From Quatrionicoccus australiensis (GTDB lineage Bacteria; Pseudomonadota; Gammaproteobacteria; Burkholderiales; Rhodocyclaceae): a DNA stretch of 64,000 nucleotides. The notes beneath the pieces are model-generated. The model did not search any database, was not told the DNA's origin, and saw only the letters and a list, made by a program, of their open reading frames with translations. Position 1 is the first letter of the stretch. Each line of letters begins with the position of its first letter. A program made the position numbers and the translations under genes. The stretch is taken from assembly GCF_020510425.1 (NCBI RefSeq), contig NZ_JAHBAH010000002.1, positions 62,001 to 126,000 on the forward strand. Reading direction: 5' to 3'. This document shows, one piece after another, positions 7,596-17,500 of this stretch.

Positions 7596-9650
7596 ATGAA
7601 CGCCAAGAGAAACTTAGCACTCAGCGAAGGGTTCACTGACGAAACAGCGAGGCGCAAGCGCCTCGGCCAGTATTTTACCGGCATGCCGCTCGCCCGTTTG
7701 CTGGCGGCGATTTCGAATGCCGACTCCGCCCGATCGATCATCGACCCTATGGCAGGCAGCGGCGACATGCTCGTCGCTTGCCGGGAGTACGGCGCCACTA
7801 CCGCGGAATTCGCCGCGGTGGAAATCGACCCAATCGCGGCGGAAACATGTGCCGCCCGCGCGCCTTGGTCCCAAACCGTTCAGGGCAACGCGTTCGATCC
7901 GAAAACCCTGGCCCGCCTGAAGGCCTCCGAATGGGACCTCGTCATTACGAATCCGCCGTACGTTCGCTACCAATCACTCGCCAAGGCGGCGGGGAATGAC
8001 TTTCCCCTCCCCTCGTCCAGGGGGATACGGTCCGGGCTGATCGAATTCGTCAAGACCGCTTCGAGCCTAGATCCCGAAGACCGTCGCCTGTTTTCCGATC
8101 TGGTAAACGGATATTCCGGACTGGCAGACCTCGCCGTTCCGGCATGGATACTGTGCGCGGCCCTATGCGCACCGGGTGGCAAAATCGCAGTCGTCTTGCC
8201 CGAGTCCTGGTTGAGCCGGGAATATTCTGCGATCGTCCAATACCTGCTGCTCAGGTGGTTTCGCATAAAGTACGTCGTGGAAGACGCCGACGCGGCATGG
8301 TTTTCGGACGCGCAGGTAAAAACATCGCTGCTCGTCGCCGAACGCGTTCCTCGCAGGGACGGCGCGTTCGATCGGGACGTGGCGGAAACTTTCTTGAGAG
8401 TGCGTCTCTCGTCAGGGGCGGCGGGATCCGAAAGCCTCGTCGAGCGATTACATAAGGGTTCCGTTGGCGACCCCGAATGGCAATTCGCCGAATTGCTTCG
8501 CGATTTGTCACTTTCGAAAAGGAGCCTCCATACCGCCCACATCGAAGCCGAGCGCGTGCCCGTCTCGCGATTGGCGGACAACGCCCTATCCCGATGCACC
8601 AGACAGAAATGGCTTGCGATAGCGGAACCCACTCTCGGCCCGAATACCGTTTCCGGCCATAGTCTGCCCCACGCGCTTGAGGTTTGGATGGCCGGAACCC
8701 AGGCGACGGGAATGCTGACGACGCTCGAGGACCAGGGAGTCAAAGTCGGCCAAGGTCTCCGAACGGGAGCGAACGGATTTTTCTACGTCGATGTGGAAAA
8801 CCGAACCGCACGGCGCGGATTCGCCTGGGTCCGCTCTGGCGCCCAGTTCGGCGGGGCGGTTTTCGAAGTCCCATCTGACGCGCTGGTTCCGGCTTTGAGG
8901 AAACAGGCCGAATTGCCCGATGGCTACCAGGTGGATTCCGATGCCCTCCGCGGCGCGGTGTTGGCGTTGCAATCGTACGCGCTCCCGGAAGATCGCGGAA
9001 ATTCTCCGTACCGGGAAATGCCCCCGGCATTGGCCTGCCACATCCGAACGGCCGCCGCCTTGGATTTCGACGGTAAAAAAATTCCCGAGCTATCCGCAGT
9101 TTCTCCGAACGTCAGGAAAGGTTCCCCGGCGACGGAAACGCCGCCCCGTTTCTGGTACATGCTGCCCGACTTCGCAAACCGGCACAGGCCGGATCTGCTT
9201 ATTCCGCGAGTGAACGGCAGTTCGCCGAAAACGTACCTGAACGGTCCCGGCCGGCCGGTCGTAGACGCGAACTTCTCCACTCTAACCTGTCCGCAAGGCT
9301 CTCTGGCCAACGCCTGGTCCCTGTTGGCGCTGCTCAATTCGTCCTGGTGTCGGTCCGCCCTGGAGGAGTCCGCCTCGGTGATGGGCGGAGGAGCGTTGAA
9401 AATAGAGGCGGCCCATATTCGCCGCCTTCCAATTCCCGAATTGGACGTCGCGGGTTGGAATCGGCTTTCCGTTCTAGGGGCGGCCTTGGCCGGCGGGGAA
9501 GACGTCCTCCGGAACATAGACGAGCTCGTCGTCTCATCCCTTCTCGGCCGGCTGGCCATGAAAAAGGAATATGCCGAACTGGAGCAAATCATGGAGAATT
9601 CACGCCTACGGCGCGAACGGATCGGCCGGAAGAGCGCGAAACATCAATAA
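7596..9650 (+). CDS. N6-adenine DNA methyltransferase (class I, Eco57I/TaqI-like)
   Basis: A 684-residue protein. The N-terminal methyltransferase domain shows GQYFTGMPLA, motif I DPMAGSGDML near residue 50 and the N6-adenine motif IV ITNPPYVRY near residue 118. The long C-terminal half is likely the target-recognition domain; it includes a late segment typical of type I/IIG specificity regions (GGGALKIEAAHIRRLPIP). It lies between two other methyltransferase genes with gaps of 4 and 11 bases, so the three form one transcription unit. No separate specificity subunit is visible, so each enzyme probably recognises DNA through its own domain. Confidence 0.8.
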   Translation: MNAKRNLALSEGFTDETARRKRLGQYFTGMPLARLLAAISNADSARSIIDPMAGSGDMLVACREYGATTAEFAAVEIDPIAAETCAARAPWSQTVQGNAFDPKTLARLKASEWDLVITNPPYVRYQSLAKAAGNDFPLPSSRGIRSGLIEFVKTASSLDPEDRRLFSDLVNGYSGLADLAVPAWILCAALCAPGGKIAVVLPESWLSREYSAIVQYLLLRWFRIKYVVEDADAAWFSDAQVKTSLLVAERVPRRDGAFDRDVAETFLRVRLSSGAAGSESLVERLHKGSVGDPEWQFAELLRDLSLSKRSLHTAHIEAERVPVSRLADNALSRCTRQKWLAIAEPTLGPNTVSGHSLPHALEVWMAGTQATGMLTTLEDQGVKVGQGLRTGANGFFYVDVENRTARRGFAWVRSGAQFGGAVFEVPSDALVPALRKQAELPDGYQVDSDALRGAVLALQSYALPEDRGNSPYREMPPALACHIRTAAALDFDGKKIPELSAVSPNVRKGSPATETPPRFWYMLPDFANRHRPDLLIPRVNGSSPKTYLNGPGRPVVDANFSTLTCPQGSLANAWSLLALLNSSWCRSALEESASVMGGGALKIEAAHIRRLPIPELDVAGWNRLSVLGAALAGGEDVLRNIDELVVSSLLGRLAMKKEYAELEQIMENSRLRRERIGRKSAKHQ

Positions 9651-9661
9651 AAGCTGACCGA

Positions 9662-12600
9662 ATGAAAAACAATTACGATATCGCCGCCGTCAAAGCCTGC
9701 ATGGCGGACGCCCTCGCGCTCATCTCTGACGGGGAATCCGAGCGCGTGATTCAACAGCGTTTCGAAGCCCACCTGCAGCGGATGTTTCCCAAATTGCCGT
9801 GGTGGGTCGAGTACCACGGACGGGGAGCCGAACAGCACGTCCGTTTCTCCAAGGACGGAAAAACGTCCAGCGGGTTCGTCGACGCGCTGGTCGGGCTTAC
9901 AGCTATCGAATACGAGAAGGACCTGTCGCGAAACACCCTGTTCGACCACGGCCTCGACCAAGTCAAGGACTACTGTGCCGGCCTCCTGAACCGGGGTTCC
10001 CCACCGGACTTAGTGATAGGCGTCCTCTCCGATACGGTGCGTTGGCGGGCTTACAGGATAACTTCGATAGCGGAAACGGATCCGGCAGCGAAGACCGTCT
10101 ACGGACGCGAACATTTGGAACTTGAGGAAATCGGGTCCCTCAACGTCACGGTCCCTGACGATCGCACCGCAGTTTCGTTGGTTGAATTCTTGCTCCGTTA
10201 CCTTGGCCGCGAAGGGGCAAGGCCGCTCGGTGCCGAAACCCTGGCGCGAGATCTCGGCTTCGAAAGCGCGTTCTGCGATCGACACATCGACCCGATACGC
10301 TCCCTCGTCGACGGCGCATTCGCATCCAATCGGAAGTACGCCGGCCTCATCGAAAAGCTTTGGAAGGACTTCGTAGCCTATTTGGGCGACAACGGCGCCG
10401 CCGGAGGCTTCGACCGCGAAGTCTATGTCAGGGAGCTCTATCTCCTTACCTTGGCCAAGCTTCTCTGCGCGAACGTTATCGAAAAACGCGCCCTCGTGAG
10501 CGACGACTCGGAAATCCGGACGATACTGGATGGTGCCCATTTCAAGATCAAAGGCCTCGCCAACCTGGTCGAATATGACTATTTCGGTTGGCTGAACGAA
10601 GAACCCCACGTTTCCGCCCTGGTACCCGTAGCGATAGACATCCAGGACGACTTGCGAGCCTACGATTTTAACTCCCCTCCCTCCGAGGATCTTTTCGGCG
10701 GCACGATGGCTCAACTTGCAAAACGCTCGCAGCGGCTGCTGTTGGGACAGGAATGGACGCCCGCATGGCTGGCTGCCGAAGTCGTCGGCCGTACGTTCGA
10801 ATCCCTTCCTGAAAACGAAGATCCCCGGCTTGTCGACATGTGCTGCGGATCTGGCGCGATGATCGTCGAAGCCGTCAAGCTCGCCGAGCGTCGGCTCTCG
10901 GCTTCCGGGGCTCCGAAGGACGCCGCCTACGTAACCCGTCTCGCGCATTCGATTACGGGATTCGACATAGACCCGCTGGCGGTGATGCTCGCGAAAGTCG
11001 GCTGGGTCGTTGCGGCCCGAGACAGCCTGGAGCCTTTCGGCTCCTTCCAAGTTTCGATTCCCATTTACCACGCGGATTCCCTCTTCGCCGCCACCCCACT
11101 ATCGAAAAAGGTGGACGAGGAAACCGGTTCCGACCGATACGAGCTCGTTCTCGACGACCGCACCGTCGTCCTTCCATCGTTCCTCGTCTCCCCCGAGCAC
11201 CGCGCCCTTTTCGACGCGCTTCTCAACGGAGGGTATTCTGTGGCCATGGCCAGCGCCGCGGAACCCTCCCCGTCGTATTCCGAGGAAGATCTCGCCGCCC
11301 TTCTCGACGAGTCCGAACAGAACGCCGGTTTGTCGCTGACTGCCGACGGGAAAGCATCGGCACTCGCGTTCTGTAGCGAACTGGTCGACGCTTTGGACAC
11401 CCTGCAACGCGACGGACGGAACGGAATCTGGGCCTTCGTTCTCCGGAACAGCTACAGGCCGGGGCTCGTTACCGGTCTTTTCAACGGGGTCGTTTCCAAT
11501 CCGCCCTGGCTCGCGCTAAGCAAGATCGCGGACAACCCCTATAAGGCGGTCCTCCGGAAACGGGCCGAAGCTTACGGGATCAAGCCGCCGGGGCCTTCGC
11601 ACCTCCACATCGAACTCGCGACGATATTCCTGCTCCACGCAGCGGAACGCTATCTCCGCCCGTCCGGTGCGATCGGGTGCGTCCTGCCCGAAACGGTTCT
11701 GAGCGGACACCACCACAACCCGTTCCGGACAGGCGCGTTCATGAACGGCGGCCGGCCCGTGCTGCTCGCCGTGGAAGAGCTTTGGCGGGTTGAAAAAGGG
11801 ACTTTCAAGAACGAAGCGATAGTGCTGTTCGCCAAAAAGGAACGCCGGGCATCGTTCGCGGTTGCGCCGATTCGGGGGAAAACGGTTTTCCCGGGCGGCA
11901 ACTCCGGTTCTTCGTTCAGGGAAATCGTCCAGGGCAGCCGTATCGCGTGGAGCGACAAGCCGACCGTTGGTACCGGAGGTCGCGGATTCTTCCAGCCGGC
12001 GGATTTCCGCCAAGGTGCCGACGTGATGCCGAGGACGCTCGTTTTCCACGAAACCGCCCCTCTCGCCGGAGGCAAGTTTTCGCTCGGGCCGATCGACCGC
12101 CAGGCGAGCAAATTGAAATACCTCGTAACGGGCGCCCATAAGAGCAAGGATTTCGCGTTGCCGTCCTGCGTCGTTCCCGACCACTACGTGTTCGACGTGC
12201 TCATGTCGAACCACCTTACGGCATTCGACGTCGTTTCTCCGGCCAAGGGCTTCCTTCCGATCGAACGGAACCCTTCCGGCGCCTGGACGCCGGTGACCTC
12301 CACGAGGCTGGCGACCCAACCGACAGCGAAGCAGGCCTTCGACCGGATTTTCGCAGCTGCGGGCGCCGGCACCGGTCCCGCGGAGTTCTTCGCGAAAATC
12401 GACACGGCCAGACGGAAGCTCGCGAACCAGTCGGTCCCCTCTTCGGGCTGGCTGGTATTCACCGGTGCAGGCGGAGATAATCCGTGTTCCGGTTACGTTC
12501 CGGCGGCGTCGGTCAACGCCAACGGCAAGCTCATCATCGACCAGACGCTCTACTGTGCCGGAGTCGAAACCGAAGACGAAGCGATCTACCTTACCGGACT

Positions 12601-12922
12601 GCTCAACAGCGAAGCGCTCAACGACGTAATCAAGGAATTCCAACCCCGGGGCCAGTTCGGCGCCCGGCACGTCCATACGCTGCCGTTCGGCGTGACCCCG
12701 AAGTTCGACCCATCGGACGCGGCACACGCTGACGTGGTCGACAAGACGAAGGTCCTCATCGGCGAGTGGCGCGCAGCGAAATCCGGAGATCCCGCGTTGG
12801 CTGCCCTTTTGGATCCGAATCTTTCCCTCGCCCAAAGGCGCAGGAAAATCCGAAGGAAAATCCAGACTTTGCCCGGATACGCCGATTACCACCTCGCCTG
12901 CCGGAACTTGTACGGCGTCTAA
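9662..12922 (+). CDS. Large N6-adenine methyltransferase, possible type IIG-like nuclease fusion
   Basis: A 1086-residue protein. The start is placed at ATG 9662, 11 bases after the previous stop; the longer frame from 9347 overlaps that gene and looks non-coding. The N-terminal 130 residues contain GFVDALVG followed by AIEYEKDL, an arrangement compatible with a PD-(D/E)XK nuclease core. The methyltransferase motif I (DMCCGSGAM) is near residue 390 and motif IV (VVSNPPWLAL) near residue 613; a target-recognition region follows. This order is like type IIG restriction enzymes or BREX/PglX-type proteins. With two further methyltransferases upstream, it may be the cutting component of a defence system. 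The nuclease call is an inference. Confidence 0.7.
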   Translation: MKNNYDIAAVKACMADALALISDGESERVIQQRFEAHLQRMFPKLPWWVEYHGRGAEQHVRFSKDGKTSSGFVDALVGLTAIEYEKDLSRNTLFDHGLDQVKDYCAGLLNRGSPPDLVIGVLSDTVRWRAYRITSIAETDPAAKTVYGREHLELEEIGSLNVTVPDDRTAVSLVEFLLRYLGREGARPLGAETLARDLGFESAFCDRHIDPIRSLVDGAFASNRKYAGLIEKLWKDFVAYLGDNGAAGGFDREVYVRELYLLTLAKLLCANVIEKRALVSDDSEIRTILDGAHFKIKGLANLVEYDYFGWLNEEPHVSALVPVAIDIQDDLRAYDFNSPPSEDLFGGTMAQLAKRSQRLLLGQEWTPAWLAAEVVGRTFESLPENEDPRLVDMCCGSGAMIVEAVKLAERRLSASGAPKDAAYVTRLAHSITGFDIDPLAVMLAKVGWVVAARDSLEPFGSFQVSIPIYHADSLFAATPLSKKVDEETGSDRYELVLDDRTVVLPSFLVSPEHRALFDALLNGGYSVAMASAAEPSPSYSEEDLAALLDESEQNAGLSLTADGKASALAFCSELVDALDTLQRDGRNGIWAFVLRNSYRPGLVTGLFNGVVSNPPWLALSKIADNPYKAVLRKRAEAYGIKPPGPSHLHIELATIFLLHAAERYLRPSGAIGCVLPETVLSGHHHNPFRTGAFMNGGRPVLLAVEELWRVEKGTFKNEAIVLFAKKERRASFAVAPIRGKTVFPGGNSGSSFREIVQGSRIAWSDKPTVGTGGRGFFQPADFRQGADVMPRTLVFHETAPLAGGKFSLGPIDRQASKLKYLVTGAHKSKDFALPSCVVPDHYVFDVLMSNHLTAFDVVSPAKGFLPIERNPSGAWTPVTSTRLATQPTAKQAFDRIFAAAGAGTGPAEFFAKIDTARRKLANQSVPSSGWLVFTGAGGDNPCSGYVPAASVNANGKLIIDQTLYCAGVETEDEAIYLTGLLNSEALNDVIKEFQPRGQFGARHVHTLPFGVTPKFDPSDAAHADVVDKTKVLIGEWRAAKSGDPALAALLDPNLSLAQRRRKIRRKIQTLPGYADYHLACRNLYGV

Positions 12923-13042
12923 CATTCAGTTTTTTCCGGGGGCAAACCGATCGATGCGTTTCGAAAGTTGGAAATGGACCGGAAAGCAGATCCTGCGCGA
13001 GTTCTGGATTCACCTGCTCGTCACGCCGGCATGGACGGCGTA
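12920..13042 (+). repeat. Copy 1 of a ~120-bp repeat (truncated ORF start)
   Basis: It begins at the stop codon of the large methyltransferase (TAACATTCAGTTTTTTCCGG) and matches 23970-24092 with few differences. It encodes a short frame from ATG 12955 (FESWKWTGKQILREFWIHLL) that stops after 29 codons here but runs on in the second copy. Both copies sit downstream of a defence-type gene set. Confidence 0.7.
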
Positions 13043-13520
13043 GTTTGACGACAAAGAGGAGCAAAGGTAGTCTCGTCTGTGTGAAGAAAAAGCTCACCAA
13101 CCTTCCTTTGAATACACTGTTGTACACAGCTCGGCTTGCTGGTCAACGTGCTGCTGCCAACGCGACAGCGGCTGGTCGCCAGGTTGTAGGGTGGAAGGAT
13201 GGCCGTCTTGTTGAGTACGGACATGATGTTTTCCCTTTTCTTGGGCCAGCTACTGCTGGCCATGGAGACAAACCGGTTTGATCAGGTGCGCGAGTCTTGC
13301 GATTTGAGTCCGTAAGAATGACTTCCTGCAAGGGCTTGTCAAAGGTCTCCGGCTTAGAACCCCCATTTACGCGGCGGGCTCTCGCTTGAGGAACTTGTCG
13401 ATGAGCGGCTTGGTGGTGTGACGCCTTTATGGAGACTTGGCTTATCCATCCGAGGGTTCCCTTACATCTTCTGGCCGTCAACGTGCTCTCGAGATTCAGC
13501 GTGCATCCAAAGCAAAGGCT
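13043..13520. other. Intergenic stretch, no gene recognised
   Basis: Several short frames exist on both strands, but none has a recognisable family or a convincing start. The segment separates the 120-bp repeat from the attC site and may hold decayed mobile-element DNA. Confidence 0.4.
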
Positions 13521-13592
13521 GCCTAACATTCCAATTCACCGGACCTCCGGCAAGCTGCGCTTGCCTTCGTCCGGTGATTTTCAACGTTGGGC
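13521..13592 (+). other. Integron attC recombination site
   Basis: A 72-bp element with outer boxes GCCTAAC (13521-13527) and GTTGGGC (13586-13592), matching the RYYYAAC/GTTRRRY consensus. Inside are paired arms: TCACCGGAC with GTCCGGTGA, and GGCAAGC with GCTTGCC. This is the classic folded structure of an integron 59-base element. The next gene starts ten bases after the core site, as in a gene cassette. Confidence 0.85.
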
Positions 13593-13601
13593 CTATTGAC
13601 C

Positions 13602-14258
13602 ATGCAGCCGCTAACGCTTGTCACGACAAGATCACCCGACCAGGTGACGCCGGCCATTTCAGCCGGATGCACGCGTCTAGTTCCAGGGGGAACCCCTATA
13701 TTTGTTGAACGGCGCCCTTTCGAAGGCGCGAGAATTAACAAATGCACATTCAACGTCCGGCAATTCCTGGCCGAAAACCCGGGTGAACTGGTGCTCGGGT
13801 GGGAAGTGTGCGTGTGGGATGGAGTACTCATCGACTGCATTGGTCACGCTGTTGTTAAGAACGAGGATCGCCTACGCTGTGTAACCCCATCCAAGTATGG
13901 TGACAGCAGGCTTCTGTTCTTGCCTGATCCGAGAATTTATTTCGACTTCGACGATCCAATGGCAAGAATGCCCGCGAAACGAGTTCCCCTCTCTACGCGG
14001 CCAGAGGTTCTTCGGTTGATTGATGTGGACGCCGCTGAACACACAATCAAAATCAAATATCCGGTGTCTTCTGGGCCAGTGATGGTCCAAGGAGAGGACG
14101 CCGTGGCACTAGAACGCCTAGCAAAAGAAAAGCAGCGACTGTCGCTGAAACTAATACTCATGACAAGCGACAACACAACAAAATGCCCATGCGGCAGCGG
14201 AAAGAAGTTTCGAAAATGCCATCGCGCAACCATTGAACAGATGCTTAAGTATCACTAG
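13602..14258 (+). CDS. SEC-C motif protein in an integron cassette
   Basis: A 218-residue protein starting at ATG 13602, ten bases after the attC core; an upstream TTG in frame overlaps the attC and is less likely. The C-terminus carries a SEC-C zinc-binding motif (CPCGSGKKFRKCH). The rest shows no domain I know. SEC-C motifs bind zinc and in SecA help bind SecB or ribosomes; small SEC-C proteins are common in integron cassettes and defence loci, with mostly unknown roles. No promoter is evident inside the cassette. No integrase gene (intI) was seen in the window. Confidence 0.75.
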   Translation: MQPLTLVTTRSPDQVTPAISAGCTRLVPGGTPIFVERRPFEGARINKCTFNVRQFLAENPGELVLGWEVCVWDGVLIDCIGHAVVKNEDRLRCVTPSKYGDSRLLFLPDPRIYFDFDDPMARMPAKRVPLSTRPEVLRLIDVDAAEHTIKIKYPVSSGPVMVQGEDAVALERLAKEKQRLSLKLILMTSDNTTKCPCGSGKKFRKCHRATIEQMLKYH

Positions 14259-14277
14259 CAGGTCTACCCGTGCTTAG

Positions 14278-14332
14278 GCTGAACCCATCACTCCACCGGA
14301 CCTGAGCGGAAAACCGCACAGGCCGGTTAGCT
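14278..14332 (+). other. Degenerate attC-like site closing the cassette
   Basis: About 20 bases after the SEC-C gene lies an imperfect inverted repeat (ACCGGACCTG / CAGGCCGGT around GCGG-AAAA-CCGC). It is flanked by GCTGAAC (14278) and GTTAGCT (14326), each one change from the attC boxes. Its position is where a cassette should end. Confidence 0.45.
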
Positions 14333-14504
14333 CCGCGGCGAACGTCCGCTTTCCCAAGCTGCCGACTTCCGCATTGGGTCGGGAGCGGTCGGTCGTTGAG
14401 GCACTACGAACGCTAGCCCCCCCGGCCGGAAGCAGTCCTCCGGAACGGCCGGCTCAAGCCAGCGTGAGCTCTCTCGCCTAGCATCGCCGCTGAATGTGCA
14501 TGGC

Positions 14505-17500
14505 TTAGAGCGAGTAGCCGTTCTTCGCCGTTTTCAAGAGAGATTGTCCGTAGCTGCTTGGCCGCTTGATCTGCCTGCTTGCGAACACGTTGATGTCCAG
14601 GTCCAGCTTCCCACGGGCAGTGGTGATCTGTTTGAGGCCTACCGGCGTAAGAACGAGGTAGCAACCCTCGCCCCACAGAGACTCCTCATCGATATCAACC
14701 GGTCCAGCGTCACGCCACCAATGGAGTTTCGCAACTACATCTCCGCTCGCGTCGAGGAAGACGCTCGGTTCGTTGTCATGCGCGTGCCAGCGAAGCCTCA
14801 TCACCCAGTTCGGGCACAACACGAAAGTATAGGCTGCTGCGTCGAAGCCCATGTCCACAGAGCAAACAACTCGCCTTACCAGCGTTGGTGCCAATTCATC
14901 GTCAAGTGCGAGGTACTGACCTAGCCAAACAGCAATTGGAAGCTTGGTATAGCAGTCGTCGAAGTCTCCACCGTCAGTCTGTACCGAGGGTGCTCTAAAA
15001 CGGTAGAGGCGGTGCTCCGATAGGCGCGGCCTAAAAATCTTGAAGAGCGACACCTCGGCCACGACCTGGCCGTAGTGGGATTCAGGGAAAGGCGCAACGT
15101 CGCTGTCGACCTCACCAACCCACTTCTGCTCTCGCTCGGACCAACCGGCACTTCGGTCAATCAGCGGCATTCGAATCCATTCGGGACGCACTCGCGGGAG
15201 CTTCAGCGGCCGAGGGGGAAGCGGGCAACCCAAACACTCCAGCAGCGTCGACCTGTCGCGGCCGGTCAGCTTGCCGGCCAGCCGCAGTTCGCCCGCTACG
15301 TGGCGAAGGGCGGCAATGGCAATGTAGGCATGAGGCTTCTGGTAAGTGATCTGCATGTCGAGGACGCGAAGCTGAGCCTCAAGCCTATTGACGCCAGAGG
15401 GCCCGAACGCCTCAAGTCCTCCCCAATCTTGGATGAACATCGCCGCGCGGCGGCGGACTGTCATCTCGTCAATGCCTGCCACCTTCGCAATGTGCCGTGC
15501 CGTCGAGCTCAAGATCTGGGTCCAGCCAAGCGTCGACTCGACGCGCATTGCACCAGTTCTCTCGTCCCTGAACGCAGGATCGCTCTCTGAAGGGGGCTCG
15601 AGTTCGAGGCTATAGAAGAGCGGCAGTGGCATCGCATCCAAGGAGACAGCCCACCCCCACCGATGCGACAAGAGCGCAGCTGACTCTGCCACCGCGATGT
15701 CGCGATGGCTGACCAACGCAGCCACGGCGGTGCCTAGCTCGGGTGCAAGGTCCGCGCTGTCAGCAGCCAGCAGCGTTCCAAGCGCCTGCAAGGGGGCATC
15801 GGATTCACCGGTTAGAAGTCGCCGCATAAGGGACTTGAACAAAGCTTGACCGTGTCTGGCTTGCCTTGCCAATCGCAGCGTGCAATTACGTGCGTGTCGC
15901 TGAACTTCTGCAACAGGCAGCCGATAGGCAAAGTGCAGCAAGTCCTCCAGAAGATCGGTGTCGCCGAGCGGAAGCTCACTCGGCTGGAAGGGCCGTCCCA
16001 GTTGGAACTCGCGAGTGCCGGCCATCTGCTCCTCAAGCAACGACCAGATGGCCGGCCAGTCCGGTGTCGCGCTGATTACTGGCAATATCGAATCCAGGTC
16101 TGTCAGCAGCGACTGAGTGCTCTCCTGGCCCGCCGTCACTGAATCGACGATGTTCTCGAAGGCGGCGGGGGACGTGGCTGGTCCCTCCAAAAGCTGCTTC
16201 GCCTCAAAGTAGAGGAACTTGCCGCCACCCATCCACTGGCTCCAGGAACTCCAAGGGTCCTTGCTTGTCTCGTAGCCTTGCATCAGCTTTTTGGCGTACT
16301 TGACATCTCCCGCCGCAGCCAACCGCTTCACCATTAGGAAGCGGCAGCGCGCGTTTTCCTGCAAGACCTGCCAGCGCTCAAACATCCTCTGCACCAGAGA
16401 AAGCGGAGCTGTCTCGGCCAGATCTCTGAAACGGTACGGGGCGTTGTAGTTTAGTTCGTCGCCATCCGCTTCAAACGCGCGCTCAAGCTCCTCGAGAGTA
16501 ACCTCTGAGTCGTACTTGCTGGGCGTGAATGAGTGCCGCGGTTCCGGCGCTTCTGATGCCCACCGAGCGACAGCGGCGTCGAGCTCGGCGGATGAGAACC
16601 CATGTTTTCCAGCAGCGGTGCGAAGGCGTTTGAGCAGTCCGACCCTCTCGTGTGCTCTGCTGGCGACCTCGATCGCTCCAAATAGCATTAGCGAGAGAGG
16701 CTCAATCTGGCCGGGGCCTGCAGCGTCGGCTGCGACGTCGATGAAGTCGCCGACATGGTACGGATCTCGGTAATGCGGCTCCATGTAGAACGGCAGGCAT
16801 AGCCCACACCAGACTGCCGTGCAAGGCAAGACAAATTCGGGGCTTCGCCGGACCATCCCCGACATAAGTAGGTCAACGCGGTTCGGCCAGCCAATCAGAT
16901 GCCAAGCCGCCAGTGTCTCTGAAACCTCGAAGCCGAAGCGAGGCCCGACTTGCATCGCTTCCTCAATGAGCGACATCGTCAGGCGATGCGCGGCCGCCGC
17001 CCCTTCCGTTTCGGTCATGCCACCGACCTGGCGCATCAAGTTTGAGACCCGCTTGACACGGTTCTCCGGGTCAGCGGTGTTCGCAAGGACCAGAATGTCC
17101 CGCCAGATTGCGTACTGTGGGTCCTTTTTGGGTGCCAGCGCGTAGCCAAGGCATTGCTCGGGAACTGTCGCCAGCAACTGTTTTGCCCGTTCCACATCCC
17201 CGACCGCAGCCAACGCGATGGCCAAATCTGCCAACCCGTCGATCTGCTCGCTCGGCGTGCTCTCTTGAAGCTCCGTCGCGAGGTCGTTTAGCCGGTCGAC
17301 GGCCCTCACACGGTCACCGTCAACCCGATACGCATCGACGGCCAATCTGCGTCGCAGGTACGCAGTACCCCCCAGCGTGGATGAGGCGATGGCTGCATCA
17401 ACTTCTCGAAGTACGGCGCGGTATTCATCCTCGCCACACTTGGCGCCAAGCGTCAGCAGCGCTTGCGCGAGCACGGGGACCGCTTTGAAGGCCTGCTGGA

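Noticed and set aside
9347..9661. A 105-residue N-terminal extension of the large methyltransferase.
   Set aside because: It lies wholly inside the preceding gene in another frame and is rich in Arg/Gly/Pro; ATG 9662 fits the operon spacing.
13043..13520. Short minus-strand frames that might be a transposase remnant.
   Set aside because: No motif of any transposase family could be recognised.
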